A model generated the notes under the pieces. The model was not told the DNA's origin and searched no databases. It worked only from the letters and a program-made list of their open reading frames with translations. From Silvibacterium acidisoli (GTDB lineage Bacteria; Acidobacteriota; Terriglobia; Terriglobales; Acidobacteriaceae), in NCBI GenBank assembly GCA_022870745.1, contig CP085323.1, positions 806,001 to 870,000 of the forward strand: a DNA stretch of 64,000 bases, written 5' to 3'. The position numbers and the translations under genes are program-made. Below are positions 33,611 through 42,641 of this stretch, piece after piece; positions within the stretch are counted from its first letter, which is position 1, and each line of letters begins with the position of its first letter.

Positions 33611-33639
33611 TTGACAAGGTGTTCGGGGAAACGTATACC
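33611..33639 (+). promoter_or_regulatory. Sigma-70-type promoter of the GH51 gene
   Basis: TTGACA at 33611-33616 and TATACC at 33634-33639 are separated by exactly 17 bases. The gene's GAGGAG ribosome site (33655-33660) and GTG start (33671) follow at a normal distance. Confidence 0.7.
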
Positions 33640-33670
33640 CGAATCATTCTTCTTGAGGAGCAGTGCCGCT

Positions 33671-35569
33671 GTGACGAAAGCACGACTTGGTTTCGCACTC
33701 AGCTTTTTTTCTCTCGCCTTTCTCCCTACCCTCACGGCACAGACAACCGCGCGCCTGACAGTCGATACGGCGACAAAGACGGCAGACGTGAGCCCGACAC
33801 TCTACGGCCTGATGACCGAAGAGATCAATTACTCCTACGACGGTGGGCTGTATGCGGAGATGATCCGCAACCGTGGCTTCAACAATGGCGATTGGCAGCG
33901 GCTGGCGCACTGGTCTGTGCTAACACACGGCAACAGCGTCGCGGAAATGACAGCCGATAAAGATAACGGTCCCAGCAAGGCACTCCCGTACAGCCTGCAG
34001 GTAAAGGTTAGCGCAGCGTCCGATGGCAATGAGGCCGGTGTTGCGAACGATGGCTACTGGGGCATGGCAGTTCGGCCTTCAACAACTTATACAGGATCGT
34101 TCTACGCGAAGGTAAATGGGGTTGGCGACGCCCATGTAAAGCTGGTAGCGAATGACACCGGCATGACGGTGGCCGAAGCAAAGGTTCCGGTGCAGGACGG
34201 CGACTGGAAGCAGTACACCTACACGATGAAGTCGACCGCCATGGCCAGGGAGGGCAGCGCGAATCACTTTGAGATCACCTTCGCTCATCCTGGAACAGTC
34301 TCGCTGCAACTGGTTTCGCTCTTTCCGCCAACCTACCATGATCGCCTCAATGGCAATCGCCCTGACCTGATGGAAAAGCTCGCGGCGATGCATCCGAGTT
34401 TCCTTCGCCTGCCTGGCGGCAACTATCTTGAAGGCGACCACATCAACGAACGCTTCAACTGGAAAGAGACTATTGGACCGCTCGTGGATCGCCCTATGCA
34501 CCGTTCGCCGTGGGGATATCTTTCAACGGATGGACTGGGATTGCTGGAGTTCTTGGAGTGGTGTGAGGATCTGAAGATCGATCCGGTGCTGGCGGTTTAT
34601 GCGGGCTACTCGCTGCAGGGTGAGCATGTTGTCGGCAAGGAGCTTGAGCCGTTCGTGCAAGATGCGCTGGACGAAATTGAATACGTAACCGGCGACGTGA
34701 ACACGAAGTGGGGCGCGGTACGTGCGAAGGATGGGCATCCGGAGCCGTTCAAGCTGCACTACATCGAGATCGGCAATGAGGATCAGTTCGATAAGGCAAA
34801 GACGTACGACGAGCGCTACACTGCATTTGAAAAGGCGATTCGCGCGAAGTATCCGCAGTACAAGCTGATCGCGACGACACGGGTGAGCAAAGGTTCACCG
34901 GATGCGATCGACGATCATTATTACCAGACGCCGGAAGAGTTCTATGCACTGGTGCACCACTACGACACGATGGATCGCAATGGACCGAAGATCTTCGTAG
35001 GTGAGTGGGCTACTCGCACGGGATCACCTACTCCGGACTTTGGCGCTGCGCTGGGTGATGCGGCGTGGATGACAAGCATGGAACGCAACAGCGATCTGAT
35101 CGTGATGGCGAGCTATGCTCCACTGTTCACCAATGTGAACCCCGGCGGGATGCAGTGGGAGACGGACCTGATTGGCTACGATGCTGCGCGTTCGTACGGA
35201 TCACCGAGCTACTGGGCGCAGGTGCTTTTTGCTGCGCACCTTGGCAACGAGGTCGTAAAGAGCGGCGCAGAGGGTGTGAATCCGCGCTTTTTCTGGTCCG
35301 CAACCGTCTCTACGGATAAGAAGATCCTGCACCTGAAGCTGGTCAACGGTTCGGACGAGCCACAAGCGCTCACGCTCGACCTGAACGGAATAAAAACCGG
35401 TAGTGCTGCGATGACCTCACTGCATGCCGCTTCGCGCTGGGCGACCAATTCTATTGAGAAGCCGCATACAATCGAGCCCATTGTGTCGCGGATAAATGTG
35501 AGCGGCAAAGAGTGGAAGCACTCAGTAGGCGCTTACACCATCGAGGTGCTTGACGTACCGCTGCAATAG
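33671..35569 (+). CDS. Exported GH51 alpha-L-arabinofuranosidase
   Basis: The GTG start at 33671 has GAGGAG ten bases upstream and begins a signal peptide (TKARLGFALSFFSLAFLPTLTAQ). The 632-residue enzyme has the GH51 barrel: EEINYSYDGGLYAEMIRNRGF, FLRLPGGNYLEGDHINERFNW, LHYIEIGNEDQF with the acid/base Glu, and KIFVGEWATRTG with the nucleophile Glu. A CBM-like beta domain is inserted between residues of about 90 and 195, and a C-terminal beta-sandwich follows. It removes arabinofuranose from plant polysaccharides such as arabinan and arabinoxylan. It forms a single-gene unit with its own promoter and terminator. Confidence 0.92.
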   Translation: MTKARLGFALSFFSLAFLPTLTAQTTARLTVDTATKTADVSPTLYGLMTEEINYSYDGGLYAEMIRNRGFNNGDWQRLAHWSVLTHGNSVAEMTADKDNGPSKALPYSLQVKVSAASDGNEAGVANDGYWGMAVRPSTTYTGSFYAKVNGVGDAHVKLVANDTGMTVAEAKVPVQDGDWKQYTYTMKSTAMAREGSANHFEITFAHPGTVSLQLVSLFPPTYHDRLNGNRPDLMEKLAAMHPSFLRLPGGNYLEGDHINERFNWKETIGPLVDRPMHRSPWGYLSTDGLGLLEFLEWCEDLKIDPVLAVYAGYSLQGEHVVGKELEPFVQDALDEIEYVTGDVNTKWGAVRAKDGHPEPFKLHYIEIGNEDQFDKAKTYDERYTAFEKAIRAKYPQYKLIATTRVSKGSPDAIDDHYYQTPEEFYALVHHYDTMDRNGPKIFVGEWATRTGSPTPDFGAALGDAAWMTSMERNSDLIVMASYAPLFTNVNPGGMQWETDLIGYDAARSYGSPSYWAQVLFAAHLGNEVVKSGAEGVNPRFFWSATVSTDKKILHLKLVNGSDEPQALTLDLNGIKTGSAAMTSLHAASRWATNSIEKPHTIEPIVSRINVSGKEWKHSVGAYTIEVLDVPLQ

Positions 35570-35583
35570 TCTCGACATAGACA

Positions 35584-35639
35584 AGAAAAAACGGGAGGGA
35601 CGGCGCCGATTCACCGGATGCTTCCCTCCCGTTTTTTCT
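35584..35639. terminator. Bidirectional terminator between the GH51 and UDP-sugar dehydrogenase genes
   Basis: The arms 35584-35600 and 35623-35639 are near-perfect inverted repeats ending in A6/T6 tracts, with a 22-base loop. Confidence 0.9.
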
Positions 35640-35657
35640 GGCGGATGATTCTGATTC

Positions 35658-37019
35658 TCAGCAGCGAACGATCTTCGGTGAAGCAATTCCCTTCGTGGCA
35701 TTCCGACTGTCCACGATGAGTTGGGAGCGTTCGACTATGCCCTCATAGTCGTAGTCAGAATGATCGGTCACGATGACGACGCAGTCGTACTTCTCGATAT
35801 CTTCGAGACCCGAAGAGGTGATGTTCAAGTTGTAGTGACGTCCTTTTCCGACAGCGGGGCAATAGGGATCGTTGTAGAACACCTCTGCACCTTGTGCGCG
35901 AAGCATCTCAAAGATGGAGAGCGCAGGAGATTCACGGAGATCGTCGATGTCTTTCTTATAAGCCATCCCCAGCATGAGAATGCGAGATCCATTGACCGCC
36001 TTCCTGTGCTGGTTCAGCGCACGAGCAACTGATTGCACGACGTAGGCCGGCATCGCCTCGTTCACTTCACCTGCCAACTCAATGAAGCGCGCGCTGAAGT
36101 CATATTCCTTTGCTTTCCAGCTCAGATAGAAGGGGTCGATGGGAATGCAGTGGCCGCCGAGCCCTGGCCCGGGATAGAAGGCGTGGAAGCCAAAAGGCTT
36201 GGTCGAAGCGGCGTCAATAACTTCCCAGATATCGATGCCCATACGAAGAGAGAGCAGCTTGAGCTCGTTCACCAGCGCAATATTTACGCAGCGGTAGATG
36301 TTCTCAAGGAGCTTGCTCATCTCGGCAACCTGAGTTGAGGAAACACGGACCGCACGATTGAAGATGCGTTCGTAGAGTGTGGCTGCCATGACAGTTGCAA
36401 TCTCGTCATGACCTCCAACCACCTTGGGAATATCCCTGCGGGCCACGGTGTTGTTTCCCGGATCTTCCCGTTCCGGCGAGAAGGCTACGTAGAACTCTCC
36501 CTCTCCTGCTGGGCTACCCGCTATCTTCGCCTTTAGCCCCGAAGGGTTGCCACCTTCAAGAATGGGGATGAGCACCTCTTCGGTTGTTCCAGGAAAAGTC
36601 GTGCTCTCGAGAACGACAAGCTGACCTTCGCGAAGCCACGGAGCCACCGACCTGGCTGTGCCTTCGATAAAGCTCAGGTCGGGCTCGCGATGTTCTGTAA
36701 GTGGCGTCGGAACGCAGATAATGATCGCATCCTGAGTGGCGAGATGCGAGAAGTCTGCAGTGGCATTGAAGCCCTGCCGTTGAGCGGTCTGAATCTCGGT
36801 AGGAGGGATACGAAGGATATAGGACCGGCCATCTTCGAGGCAGCGTACCTTCTCAGCATCGATATCGAAGCCGGTCACTTTGAAGCCGCTCTCTGAGAGC
36901 AAGAGGGAGAGAGGAAGGCCTACATATCCCAGGCCGATAACGGCGACGCGGGCTGTTCTGGTTTCGAGGCGATCCAGGCGTGCCTGGGCGATTTGGGTCA
37001 GGTCGAGTGTACTTTGCAT
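35658..37019 (-). CDS. UDP-N-acetylglucosamine/UDP-sugar 6-dehydrogenase (WbpA/WecC-like)
   Basis: The ATG at 37019 is preferred to an in-frame GTG at 37025. The 453-residue protein has an N-terminal Rossmann site VAVIGLGYVGLPLSLLLSESGF, a middle helical domain and the catalytic Cys in GPGLGGHCIPIDPFYL. SPERE, EMSKLLENIYRCVNIALVNEL and LGMAYKKDIDDLRESPALSI are typical of the UDP-GlcNAc or UDP-ManNAc dehydrogenase branch. The enzyme makes the uronic-acid form of a nucleotide sugar for polysaccharide synthesis. It is the last gene of the exopolysaccharide cluster, has its own upstream region and carries the palindromic site at 37135. UDP-glucose as substrate is less likely. Confidence 0.88.
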   Translation of the reverse strand: MQSTLDLTQIAQARLDRLETRTARVAVIGLGYVGLPLSLLLSESGFKVTGFDIDAEKVRCLEDGRSYILRIPPTEIQTAQRQGFNATADFSHLATQDAIIICVPTPLTEHREPDLSFIEGTARSVAPWLREGQLVVLESTTFPGTTEEVLIPILEGGNPSGLKAKIAGSPAGEGEFYVAFSPEREDPGNNTVARRDIPKVVGGHDEIATVMAATLYERIFNRAVRVSSTQVAEMSKLLENIYRCVNIALVNELKLLSLRMGIDIWEVIDAASTKPFGFHAFYPGPGLGGHCIPIDPFYLSWKAKEYDFSARFIELAGEVNEAMPAYVVQSVARALNQHRKAVNGSRILMLGMAYKKDIDDLRESPALSIFEMLRAQGAEVFYNDPYCPAVGKGRHYNLNITSSGLEDIEKYDCVVIVTDHSDYDYEGIVERSQLIVDSRNATKGIASPKIVRC

Positions 37020-37134
37020 AGACACACTACGCGTTGCACACTGTGTTCCGAACCCGTCAGCGCAATGCTATGACGCACTTACGCTGAATTTATTAAGCGC
37101 TTTTGATCCTCGCGGAAACGCTGCTTTGCGCAAA

Positions 37135-37152
37135 TGTGCAAACTTCAGCACA
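37135..37152 (-). promoter_or_regulatory. TGTGC-N8-GCACA palindrome upstream of the UDP-sugar dehydrogenase
   Basis: On the - strand it reads TGTGCTGAAGTTTGCACA. It matches the element at 62585 in 16 of 18 positions and shares its arms with the one at 56878. It lies about 115 bases before the dehydrogenase start. It may be an operator or a sigma-54-like promoter (see findings). Confidence 0.5.
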
Positions 37153-37190
37153 TAACGATTGATGTCGCGTTATATGCAGATCCTGCTTTG

Positions 37191-37221
37191 ACAAAACAGC
37201 CGTGATGCACAGCATCACGGC
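37191..37221 (-). terminator. Intrinsic terminator after the beta-helix gene
   Basis: GCCGTGATGC (37199-37208) pairs with GCATCACGGC (37212-37221) across a three-base loop. A TGTTTTGT stretch follows on the - strand. Confidence 0.65.
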
Positions 37222-37260
37222 CATAATGAAATCCTCGAGGAAAGTTTGAATGGGGCTGCT

Positions 37261-38583
37261 TTACTGGGGAGAAGCGGTCAAGCTGGTCGGCGGATTCGGC
37301 TGTTTTCCGCCAGAGCTGAATTCGTAAGCGCCACGGTCCCAACCTCCATCCAGTCCCCTGGTGACACCGTTGTAATCGATGTTGTAGGGAGCCGGGAGTG
37401 TCTGTCCTGCATCTGTGGCACGAGCAAGCTGATAGTTATGACCGGAGTAGCCTGCGAACAGCCCCGTATCCGTGTAGGTTTGGCCGTTGGCTTCGTCGCA
37501 GGCTGTATTGCAAAGATCGTAATCGCTTTGAAGCATGGACCCAGTAGGCGAATTCCAGTAGATATTATTTCGACCGATTGAACCTGCTGCAAAACTGCCC
37601 CCATTTGCAGTGTTCATGGTTGCAAATGAGATATTGATGAAGTCGTTGTTATAGACCAGATAAGGCCCGTTGGAATTGCTCTGCGACTCAAGGACTCTTG
37701 GATAGCTGCCGCCCATGGGGTCGTGCCAGACGTTTCCGTAGATCGCCCATGAAGAGTTGCAACCTCCGTTTGGACACGCCATGATGCCTTCCACCTGCCA
37801 GTTGGTCACTTCGTTGTAGCGGAATGTCGCGTTTGTGGAGTCCTGTTCAGCGATGACGTTGGGATGGCAGTTGGGATTTCCCGGTGTTGAATCGGCACTA
37901 TCAGCGAAGCGGGTGTGCTCAATGATGAGATTGGAAGAGTGAGCGGCCCAAAGGATAGTGCATGCACCGTGCAGATTGCTGTACTGCACCGTCAGATTTG
38001 CCTGCAGATCATAACTCGACCCATTCCAATGATTGAGGTCGATGCTACGAGCGTCGCCATTCTGATTGCATGCTGTCGTTCCACAGGGACCGGCTACTTC
38101 GATATACCGGAGGATGACGCCAGCGGTGGGCGCGCTAACGCCAATGGAAGATGGGCTGCCGGAACTATTGGCGAGATTCATGCTGATCCCGTTTGCCACC
38201 GCCCCATCAATCGTTACGTAGTTACTGCCCAGCCTGATTCCCGCTACGACAACCTGGGAATCATAGGCAGCGTTCCAGCCTGCAGTAGCTGAGCCGCAGG
38301 TCGCGTCCGCTGCGGTAGCCCGGCGGATGGTGATTGGTTTCCCTGAAGCACCGCTGGCAGCCGTTACGATCGAGCCGGAGTAAGTGCCCCCCGCAACGCA
38401 GACGACATCGCCTGCGGCCAGTGAGCTCCAGTTAATGCTCGATACGTCCGGCCACGCGCTGGCCCAGGATGTCCCGTTGCCAGTGGTGGCTGCAGAATGG
38501 TTGACGAACTTCGTGGCGGCGAACAGCGGCATGGCCGCTGTAGCTGCCCAAACGAAGCAGATTAGCCTTGTGAACTTCATCAT
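37261..38583 (-). CDS. Exported right-handed parallel beta-helix protein
   Basis: A 440-residue protein with a Sec signal (LICFVWAATAAMPLFA) and AAGGAATTGAA as ribosome site. The repeated pattern of short strands (NYVTIDGAVANGI, AGVILRYIEVAG, NLTVQYSNLHG, SNLIIEHTRFAD, ATFRYNEVTNW) is that of pectate-lyase-like beta-helix proteins. Several Cys pairs (CGTTACNQ, CPNGGC, CNTAC) suggest disulfides, consistent with export. No catalytic motif can be named. In exopolysaccharide clusters such proteins act as polysaccharide lyases, hydrolases or epimerases, or shape the product. The C-terminus ends abruptly in a Pro/Ser-rich stretch. Confidence 0.75.
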   Translation of the reverse strand: MMKFTRLICFVWAATAAMPLFAATKFVNHSAATTGNGTSWASAWPDVSSINWSSLAAGDVVCVAGGTYSGSIVTAASGASGKPITIRRATAADATCGSATAGWNAAYDSQVVVAGIRLGSNYVTIDGAVANGISMNLANSSGSPSSIGVSAPTAGVILRYIEVAGPCGTTACNQNGDARSIDLNHWNGSSYDLQANLTVQYSNLHGACTILWAAHSSNLIIEHTRFADSADSTPGNPNCHPNVIAEQDSTNATFRYNEVTNWQVEGIMACPNGGCNSSWAIYGNVWHDPMGGSYPRVLESQSNSNGPYLVYNNDFINISFATMNTANGGSFAAGSIGRNNIYWNSPTGSMLQSDYDLCNTACDEANGQTYTDTGLFAGYSGHNYQLARATDAGQTLPAPYNIDYNGVTRGLDGGWDRGAYEFSSGGKQPNPPTSLTASPQ

Positions 38584-39242
38584 TTCAATTCCTTTTCGCG
38601 TCGACCAGCCGGTTGCTTCATAGGGAGCGAGCTAGCAGCGGCATGGGGGGATGTCACGTGAAAGTTTCTCTGTCCTGCCTCTGGACAAAACTGCCTATTC
38701 TGCAAACTGTAAGGGTCTTTGAAGTAAGGATTGATAACAGGTCAACTCAGTCACCTGCCGGGACACAGCGGCCTTCGGATCGGGTCATCCCTTCACTTCA
38801 CTTACTTTCGACACAGGAGTGGTTGAGTCGGAGACGAGAATCTCCCGACGCCGATCCATCCAAGGTTCAGCATGAAATGCCTGACCGGACCCATGAAACG
38901 AAAGTTCGAAACAGACTAACCCTCGCGTGCTTTTTCCAGCAGGTCCCTACGTAACGCACTGAGTTTGCAGTTTGCAAAAAGCGTATGCACGTATTCAGCC
39001 ATTCATTGTTACAAATGATGAAGCACACAAGCCCCCTTGATCGGCGAGTTACAGTCGCCGAACAGAATGGCTTTCGTTTTCGTGGTGATTTTGTCGCGTA
39101 GAAACTACGGGTAACGTGGTAATTTTTTCGCTAACAGGTTCGATCCACTTTAAATATCTCGGCGTTGTGATTTTCTAACTAGTCCGAAATTAAGTTGGCT
39201 TGATTCGCATCAAGATCGACGACTCAGATCAAGTCGCCCCCA
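38584..39242. other. 659-base region without a supported gene
   Basis: The region separates the pyruvyltransferase gene from the beta-helix gene, both on the - strand. AGTTTGCA-type steps occur at 38700-38708 (- strand, about 115 bases before the beta-helix ATG) and at 38962-38978 (+ strand, preceded by CGCACTGA). A reading frame at 38613-38954 has no ribosome site or recognisable product. The 3' half is AT-rich and may hold the promoter of the beta-helix gene. Confidence 0.5.
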
Positions 39243-40589
39243 TTAGGCATTTTCGGCTGCAGCTGGAAGACTCCACTCGAACACCTTCGGCTCGGATGGA
39301 CCTGCATCGTCAAAGGTGTGAAGCGCTGCCCGGGTCACGTCTGGCATCACGCGGTTCAGGTACTCCTGGAGCGCTTCGCGGCTGCCATATTGAGCAATGA
39401 CGTAAGCGAGCATCTCTTCAAGACTCAACTTTCTCGCATCGGCTACAATCGCGGGAGTTGCAGCTGTCTCCATGACTCCAATGAACTTCTCACTGTAGGC
39501 TACAGCCACTGTTGGCACAGATTGCGAGATCGCGGCGATGCACGCATGCATCCTCGAGCCGATGAAGAACTCGCAACGACCAATGATTTCCTTGATCTCG
39601 CCCTGATCGTACTCTCCACGCAACAAACCCAGCCGACCGGGATATTTCTCCGCGCAGGCTTGATACACCGCCTCGCAGGCCAGCACGTCGCTTTCTGAAT
39701 CTTTTTTAGTCCCAAATACATGAGGGATGAGCAGAACTGATGCTCCCCGTTTCATCAAAAGGTGAATGATCTTGTGAATGAACTCGGGATAATCCAGCTG
39801 AAGGCCAAACATGTTTGCACGGTTGTAGCCGCCCATGTAGAGCAAGCCGCTGACGTTAAGACCTACAGGCTGCTTCGCGGATAGATCCAATCCGCCATCA
39901 ACCTTCATGCTCAAGGATGCTACCGGCTCGAGAGCAAAACCAACGTCATAGCGAAAAGATGCTTTGGGTACGGAACGTTTGCCTGCGTACAGCTGCTCAA
40001 GCGCTGCAATGCTGCGATAGTCTCGCGCATAAATACGGTCCGCGCGACATGCAATGAACGATGTGACTACCCGGGCTACCCTACCGCGGAATGGCCCATA
40101 GGTCTGCGGAAGGAGAATAAGTTTTTTGCCCGCAAGGATGATGAGAATTTGCGGTAAGGCTACATAGAAGAATCGCCGGATGCCATATATGTCGCTGAAG
40201 CTGTCGCCGCCTGCAATGGAAGCGAAGAGATCGCAAGAGATGATTGCTTGTATCGTTGGATGGCGAGACGACAGCGACTCCCGCAATGCGCGCAGAGGAA
40301 TCAACCTGTAGAGCAGCAGACATGCAATCAACACGACGATGTTGTTCCACAGGAACAGCGTCTTCGAGAACCTCATATTGTGTAGAGGAACTTCGATGGC
40401 CTCGCCGTCAAGCCGCATACTGCGCTTCGAGGAGACTCGTGCGTAGTCGAGGATAAATATGTCAGCAGTAGGCCACTGCCGATGTATGCACCGTATCGCT
40501 CCCGCAGCGAGCGCGCCAACTCCCATGTTTCCGGTTTCAAAACTTGCCCCGATCAGGCCGATACTGTGTACATTCGGATCATCTGCCAC
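39243..40589 (-). CDS. Polysaccharide pyruvyltransferase family protein
   Basis: A 448-residue protein starting at GTG 40589, seven bases after GGAGG. The PS_pyruv_trans fold is clear: IGLIGASFETGNMGVGALAAGAI at the N-terminus, SIAGGDSFSDIYGIRRF, KLILLPQTYGPF, ARDYRSIAALEQL, LIPHVFGTKKDSESD and FFIGSRMHACIAAISQSVPTVAVAYSEKF. The enzyme transfers pyruvate from phosphoenolpyruvate to a sugar of an exopolysaccharide repeat unit as a ketal. It is the last gene of the long - strand run that starts at wza. Homologues are often found with the F420-hydrogenase-beta-like protein encoded at 48193. Confidence 0.88.
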   Translation of the reverse strand: MADDPNVHSIGLIGASFETGNMGVGALAAGAIRCIHRQWPTADIFILDYARVSSKRSMRLDGEAIEVPLHNMRFSKTLFLWNNIVVLIACLLLYRLIPLRALRESLSSRHPTIQAIISCDLFASIAGGDSFSDIYGIRRFFYVALPQILIILAGKKLILLPQTYGPFRGRVARVVTSFIACRADRIYARDYRSIAALEQLYAGKRSVPKASFRYDVGFALEPVASLSMKVDGGLDLSAKQPVGLNVSGLLYMGGYNRANMFGLQLDYPEFIHKIIHLLMKRGASVLLIPHVFGTKKDSESDVLACEAVYQACAEKYPGRLGLLRGEYDQGEIKEIIGRCEFFIGSRMHACIAAISQSVPTVAVAYSEKFIGVMETAATPAIVADARKLSLEEMLAYVIAQYGSREALQEYLNRVMPDVTRAALHTFDDAGPSEPKVFEWSLPAAAENA

Positions 40590-40616
40590 GACTTGACCTC
40601 CCCTTCCGCATTATTT

Positions 40617-42641
40617 TTATCTCGTTCCCGCTTTCAAACGTCTTGACCGCCTGATCACAAACAGCAGGAGGAGCCCACCAGTGAAGAGGATGGCCAGAGC
40701 GATGAAGCGACGCTCGACAACAGCCTCCACGCCGGCGATGCCTTGCTTGTAGTAGAGATCCTGAATTCTGCGGCCGAAGCGGCTGCGCGATAACTGCATG
40801 TCGCGAAAATCTGAAAGACGGCGATCCAGATTGATCAGGAATGATTTTTTTGAGACATCAACAGAGCCCGGCCGACGGTCGCCGTAATAAGACACATCCA
40901 CTGTTCGCTCTTCACGCGGTCCCAGTGTTACATCGAATCCGATCTGACCTGGCTGCTTCCGAAGCGGGATACTGATGCCGTTCAACAGAACTGAAGGACT
41001 TGCATCCAATGGCACATTCGGTCTGAAAAGATGAAAGGTCACGGGGCGATCGGCGGGATTCACCAGCCGCACGTTCTGCGACAGGAGACACACATCGTAG
41101 TCCCCGTCATCTCTGATTCGCTCCAGATACAGGCGATGAACGATATCTCCGAGGCTCCGCCAATGTATGCCAGGATTGAGCTGATTCACAGCTTCAGCGG
41201 TACTGCTGAATTCTCCAATGCCCTTCTCAAAATATTCCTGGTGGATATAGAAGAGCTGAGGGTTACCGAGAAAAGCGTTGATGGCGATGTTTGGCATCGA
41301 GACCGGCACCTCGGCCGACACTCTCTTCACGCTCAGGAATCCATTGAAGGAGAGTGTCCAGGGACGAAGCGTATACAGCAAGTCGCTGGGCATGCTGGAC
41401 CCTAGGGGAATGTTTTCCGAATTTACAGTCGCCCAGAATCCTGCCTTCTCAAGAAGGGCAAAGGTTTCCGCAGGAGCGATGGCGTGGGGAAAGACCATCA
41501 CTTTGTCATAGGGAATACCTGTCTTTTTCTCAAACTGATCCATGCGGGCGATGGATTGCTGTATGTTCTCCGCCTGCAAAGCGAGTGGCTGCGAATTATA
41601 GGCACCAAACTCGCGGTGGTTATGGTTATTGCCGTGAACAGCAATCGAAAACATGTCAGGGTGGTCGAGGATAAGATGGCTGACCTGCGGCTGACTTCTA
41701 TCGAAGTTCCACGGGACGAATGCGATAGTTGTGTGGAAGTGATGCTGCTGCATCTCCCGCAGGAGTGCTGAGTACTCGAGATTGCCATAAGGTTCCGTCA
41801 GCCACGGGTCATCAATTGTGAGGTTTGCATCCTGCTCGGGAATTTGCCATGCTCTTTCTCCTGCAATCGAGCGGAGAAAGATAAGAGGCGAAGAGAGGAG
41901 CGAAAAGGTCTGCTGTAGCTGGGCTGCACTTCCCGCCACGACGGTGCCTGTTGTTTTCATCGGCGCAGCCACGAACACAGACCGGCCATCAACGATCATG
42001 CTCACCAGCTCGGGGAATATTGTCTCTCCACTTCGGACGGAAGCAAGAAGAGTGACGGACGGCTCTTGCGCAACCTCCAGGGCACATAAGGGTGTATCGA
42101 TACTTCTGGTGGCGACTCCGTCGAGCGAATGTAGCAGTTTGCTCTTCCCCGAGAAAAGAATCTCCCACTGGCGGCTCTCGCCGGGTATGCTGCCGCAACC
42201 GATGACGCGATTTCCCGTGATTGTGGCGAGAAGTCCCTTCTCCTTGCCGGCCTCCGACGCGACCACCATCAACGGCATATGAATCTGTTGCGATGCGTGG
42301 AGAACTTCAGTGATTGCTCTGCTGTCCAGCAGGTTCAGAGCTTCGCTATCGATTACGAGGCCGAGAAGATTCGGCTCTTTCATTGCGCGTCGCAGTCGCG
42401 GACTGTCAAGGGATCCAGAAATTGCAACAGTGTCGATATCTATTCCATAGAATCTGCCTGCCAACTGGAAGCGCCGCTCCAAATCTCCATCCGGTCCGGA
42501 TTTCTTCACGATCAACACACTGGACGCCATAGCGGTGGCGCAAAGCGCCATGCACAGGAGAGCGCAAGCCACGATCCGCCGCGTTGCCGGTCCGAAAACA
42601 CCTGGCATCACCTTTAGATATCCCTTTCGAGCTTGATTCAT
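40617..42641 (-). CDS. Membrane-anchored polysaccharide-deacetylase-like protein
   Basis: The ATG at 42641 overlaps the stop of the ligase/polymerase gene, giving 674 residues. An N-terminal signal anchor (IVACALLCMALCATAMA) is followed by a domain of unknown type to about residue 270, then a CE4-like deacetylase barrel: LTIDDPWLTEPYG carries the paired Asp of motif 1 and AVHGNNHNH the His pair of motif 2. A beta-sandwich (TFHLFRPNVPL) and a C-terminal membrane helix with a basic tail follow. It may deacetylate the growing polymer in the periplasm, similar in concept to PelA or PgaB. The motif is less canonical than in the NodB protein at 46041. Confidence 0.72.
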   Translation of the reverse strand: MNQARKGYLKVMPGVFGPATRRIVACALLCMALCATAMASSVLIVKKSGPDGDLERRFQLAGRFYGIDIDTVAISGSLDSPRLRRAMKEPNLLGLVIDSEALNLLDSRAITEVLHASQQIHMPLMVVASEAGKEKGLLATITGNRVIGCGSIPGESRQWEILFSGKSKLLHSLDGVATRSIDTPLCALEVAQEPSVTLLASVRSGETIFPELVSMIVDGRSVFVAAPMKTTGTVVAGSAAQLQQTFSLLSSPLIFLRSIAGERAWQIPEQDANLTIDDPWLTEPYGNLEYSALLREMQQHHFHTTIAFVPWNFDRSQPQVSHLILDHPDMFSIAVHGNNHNHREFGAYNSQPLALQAENIQQSIARMDQFEKKTGIPYDKVMVFPHAIAPAETFALLEKAGFWATVNSENIPLGSSMPSDLLYTLRPWTLSFNGFLSVKRVSAEVPVSMPNIAINAFLGNPQLFYIHQEYFEKGIGEFSSTAEAVNQLNPGIHWRSLGDIVHRLYLERIRDDGDYDVCLLSQNVRLVNPADRPVTFHLFRPNVPLDASPSVLLNGISIPLRKQPGQIGFDVTLGPREERTVDVSYYGDRRPGSVDVSKKSFLINLDRRLSDFRDMQLSRSRFGRRIQDLYYKQGIAGVEAVVERRFIALAILFTGGLLLLFVIRRSRRLKAGTR

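Noticed and set aside
38613-38954. A 113-codon open frame on the + strand
   Set aside because: It has no ribosome site, is on the opposite strand to all neighbours, and encodes an Arg/Ser-rich product with no recognisable family.
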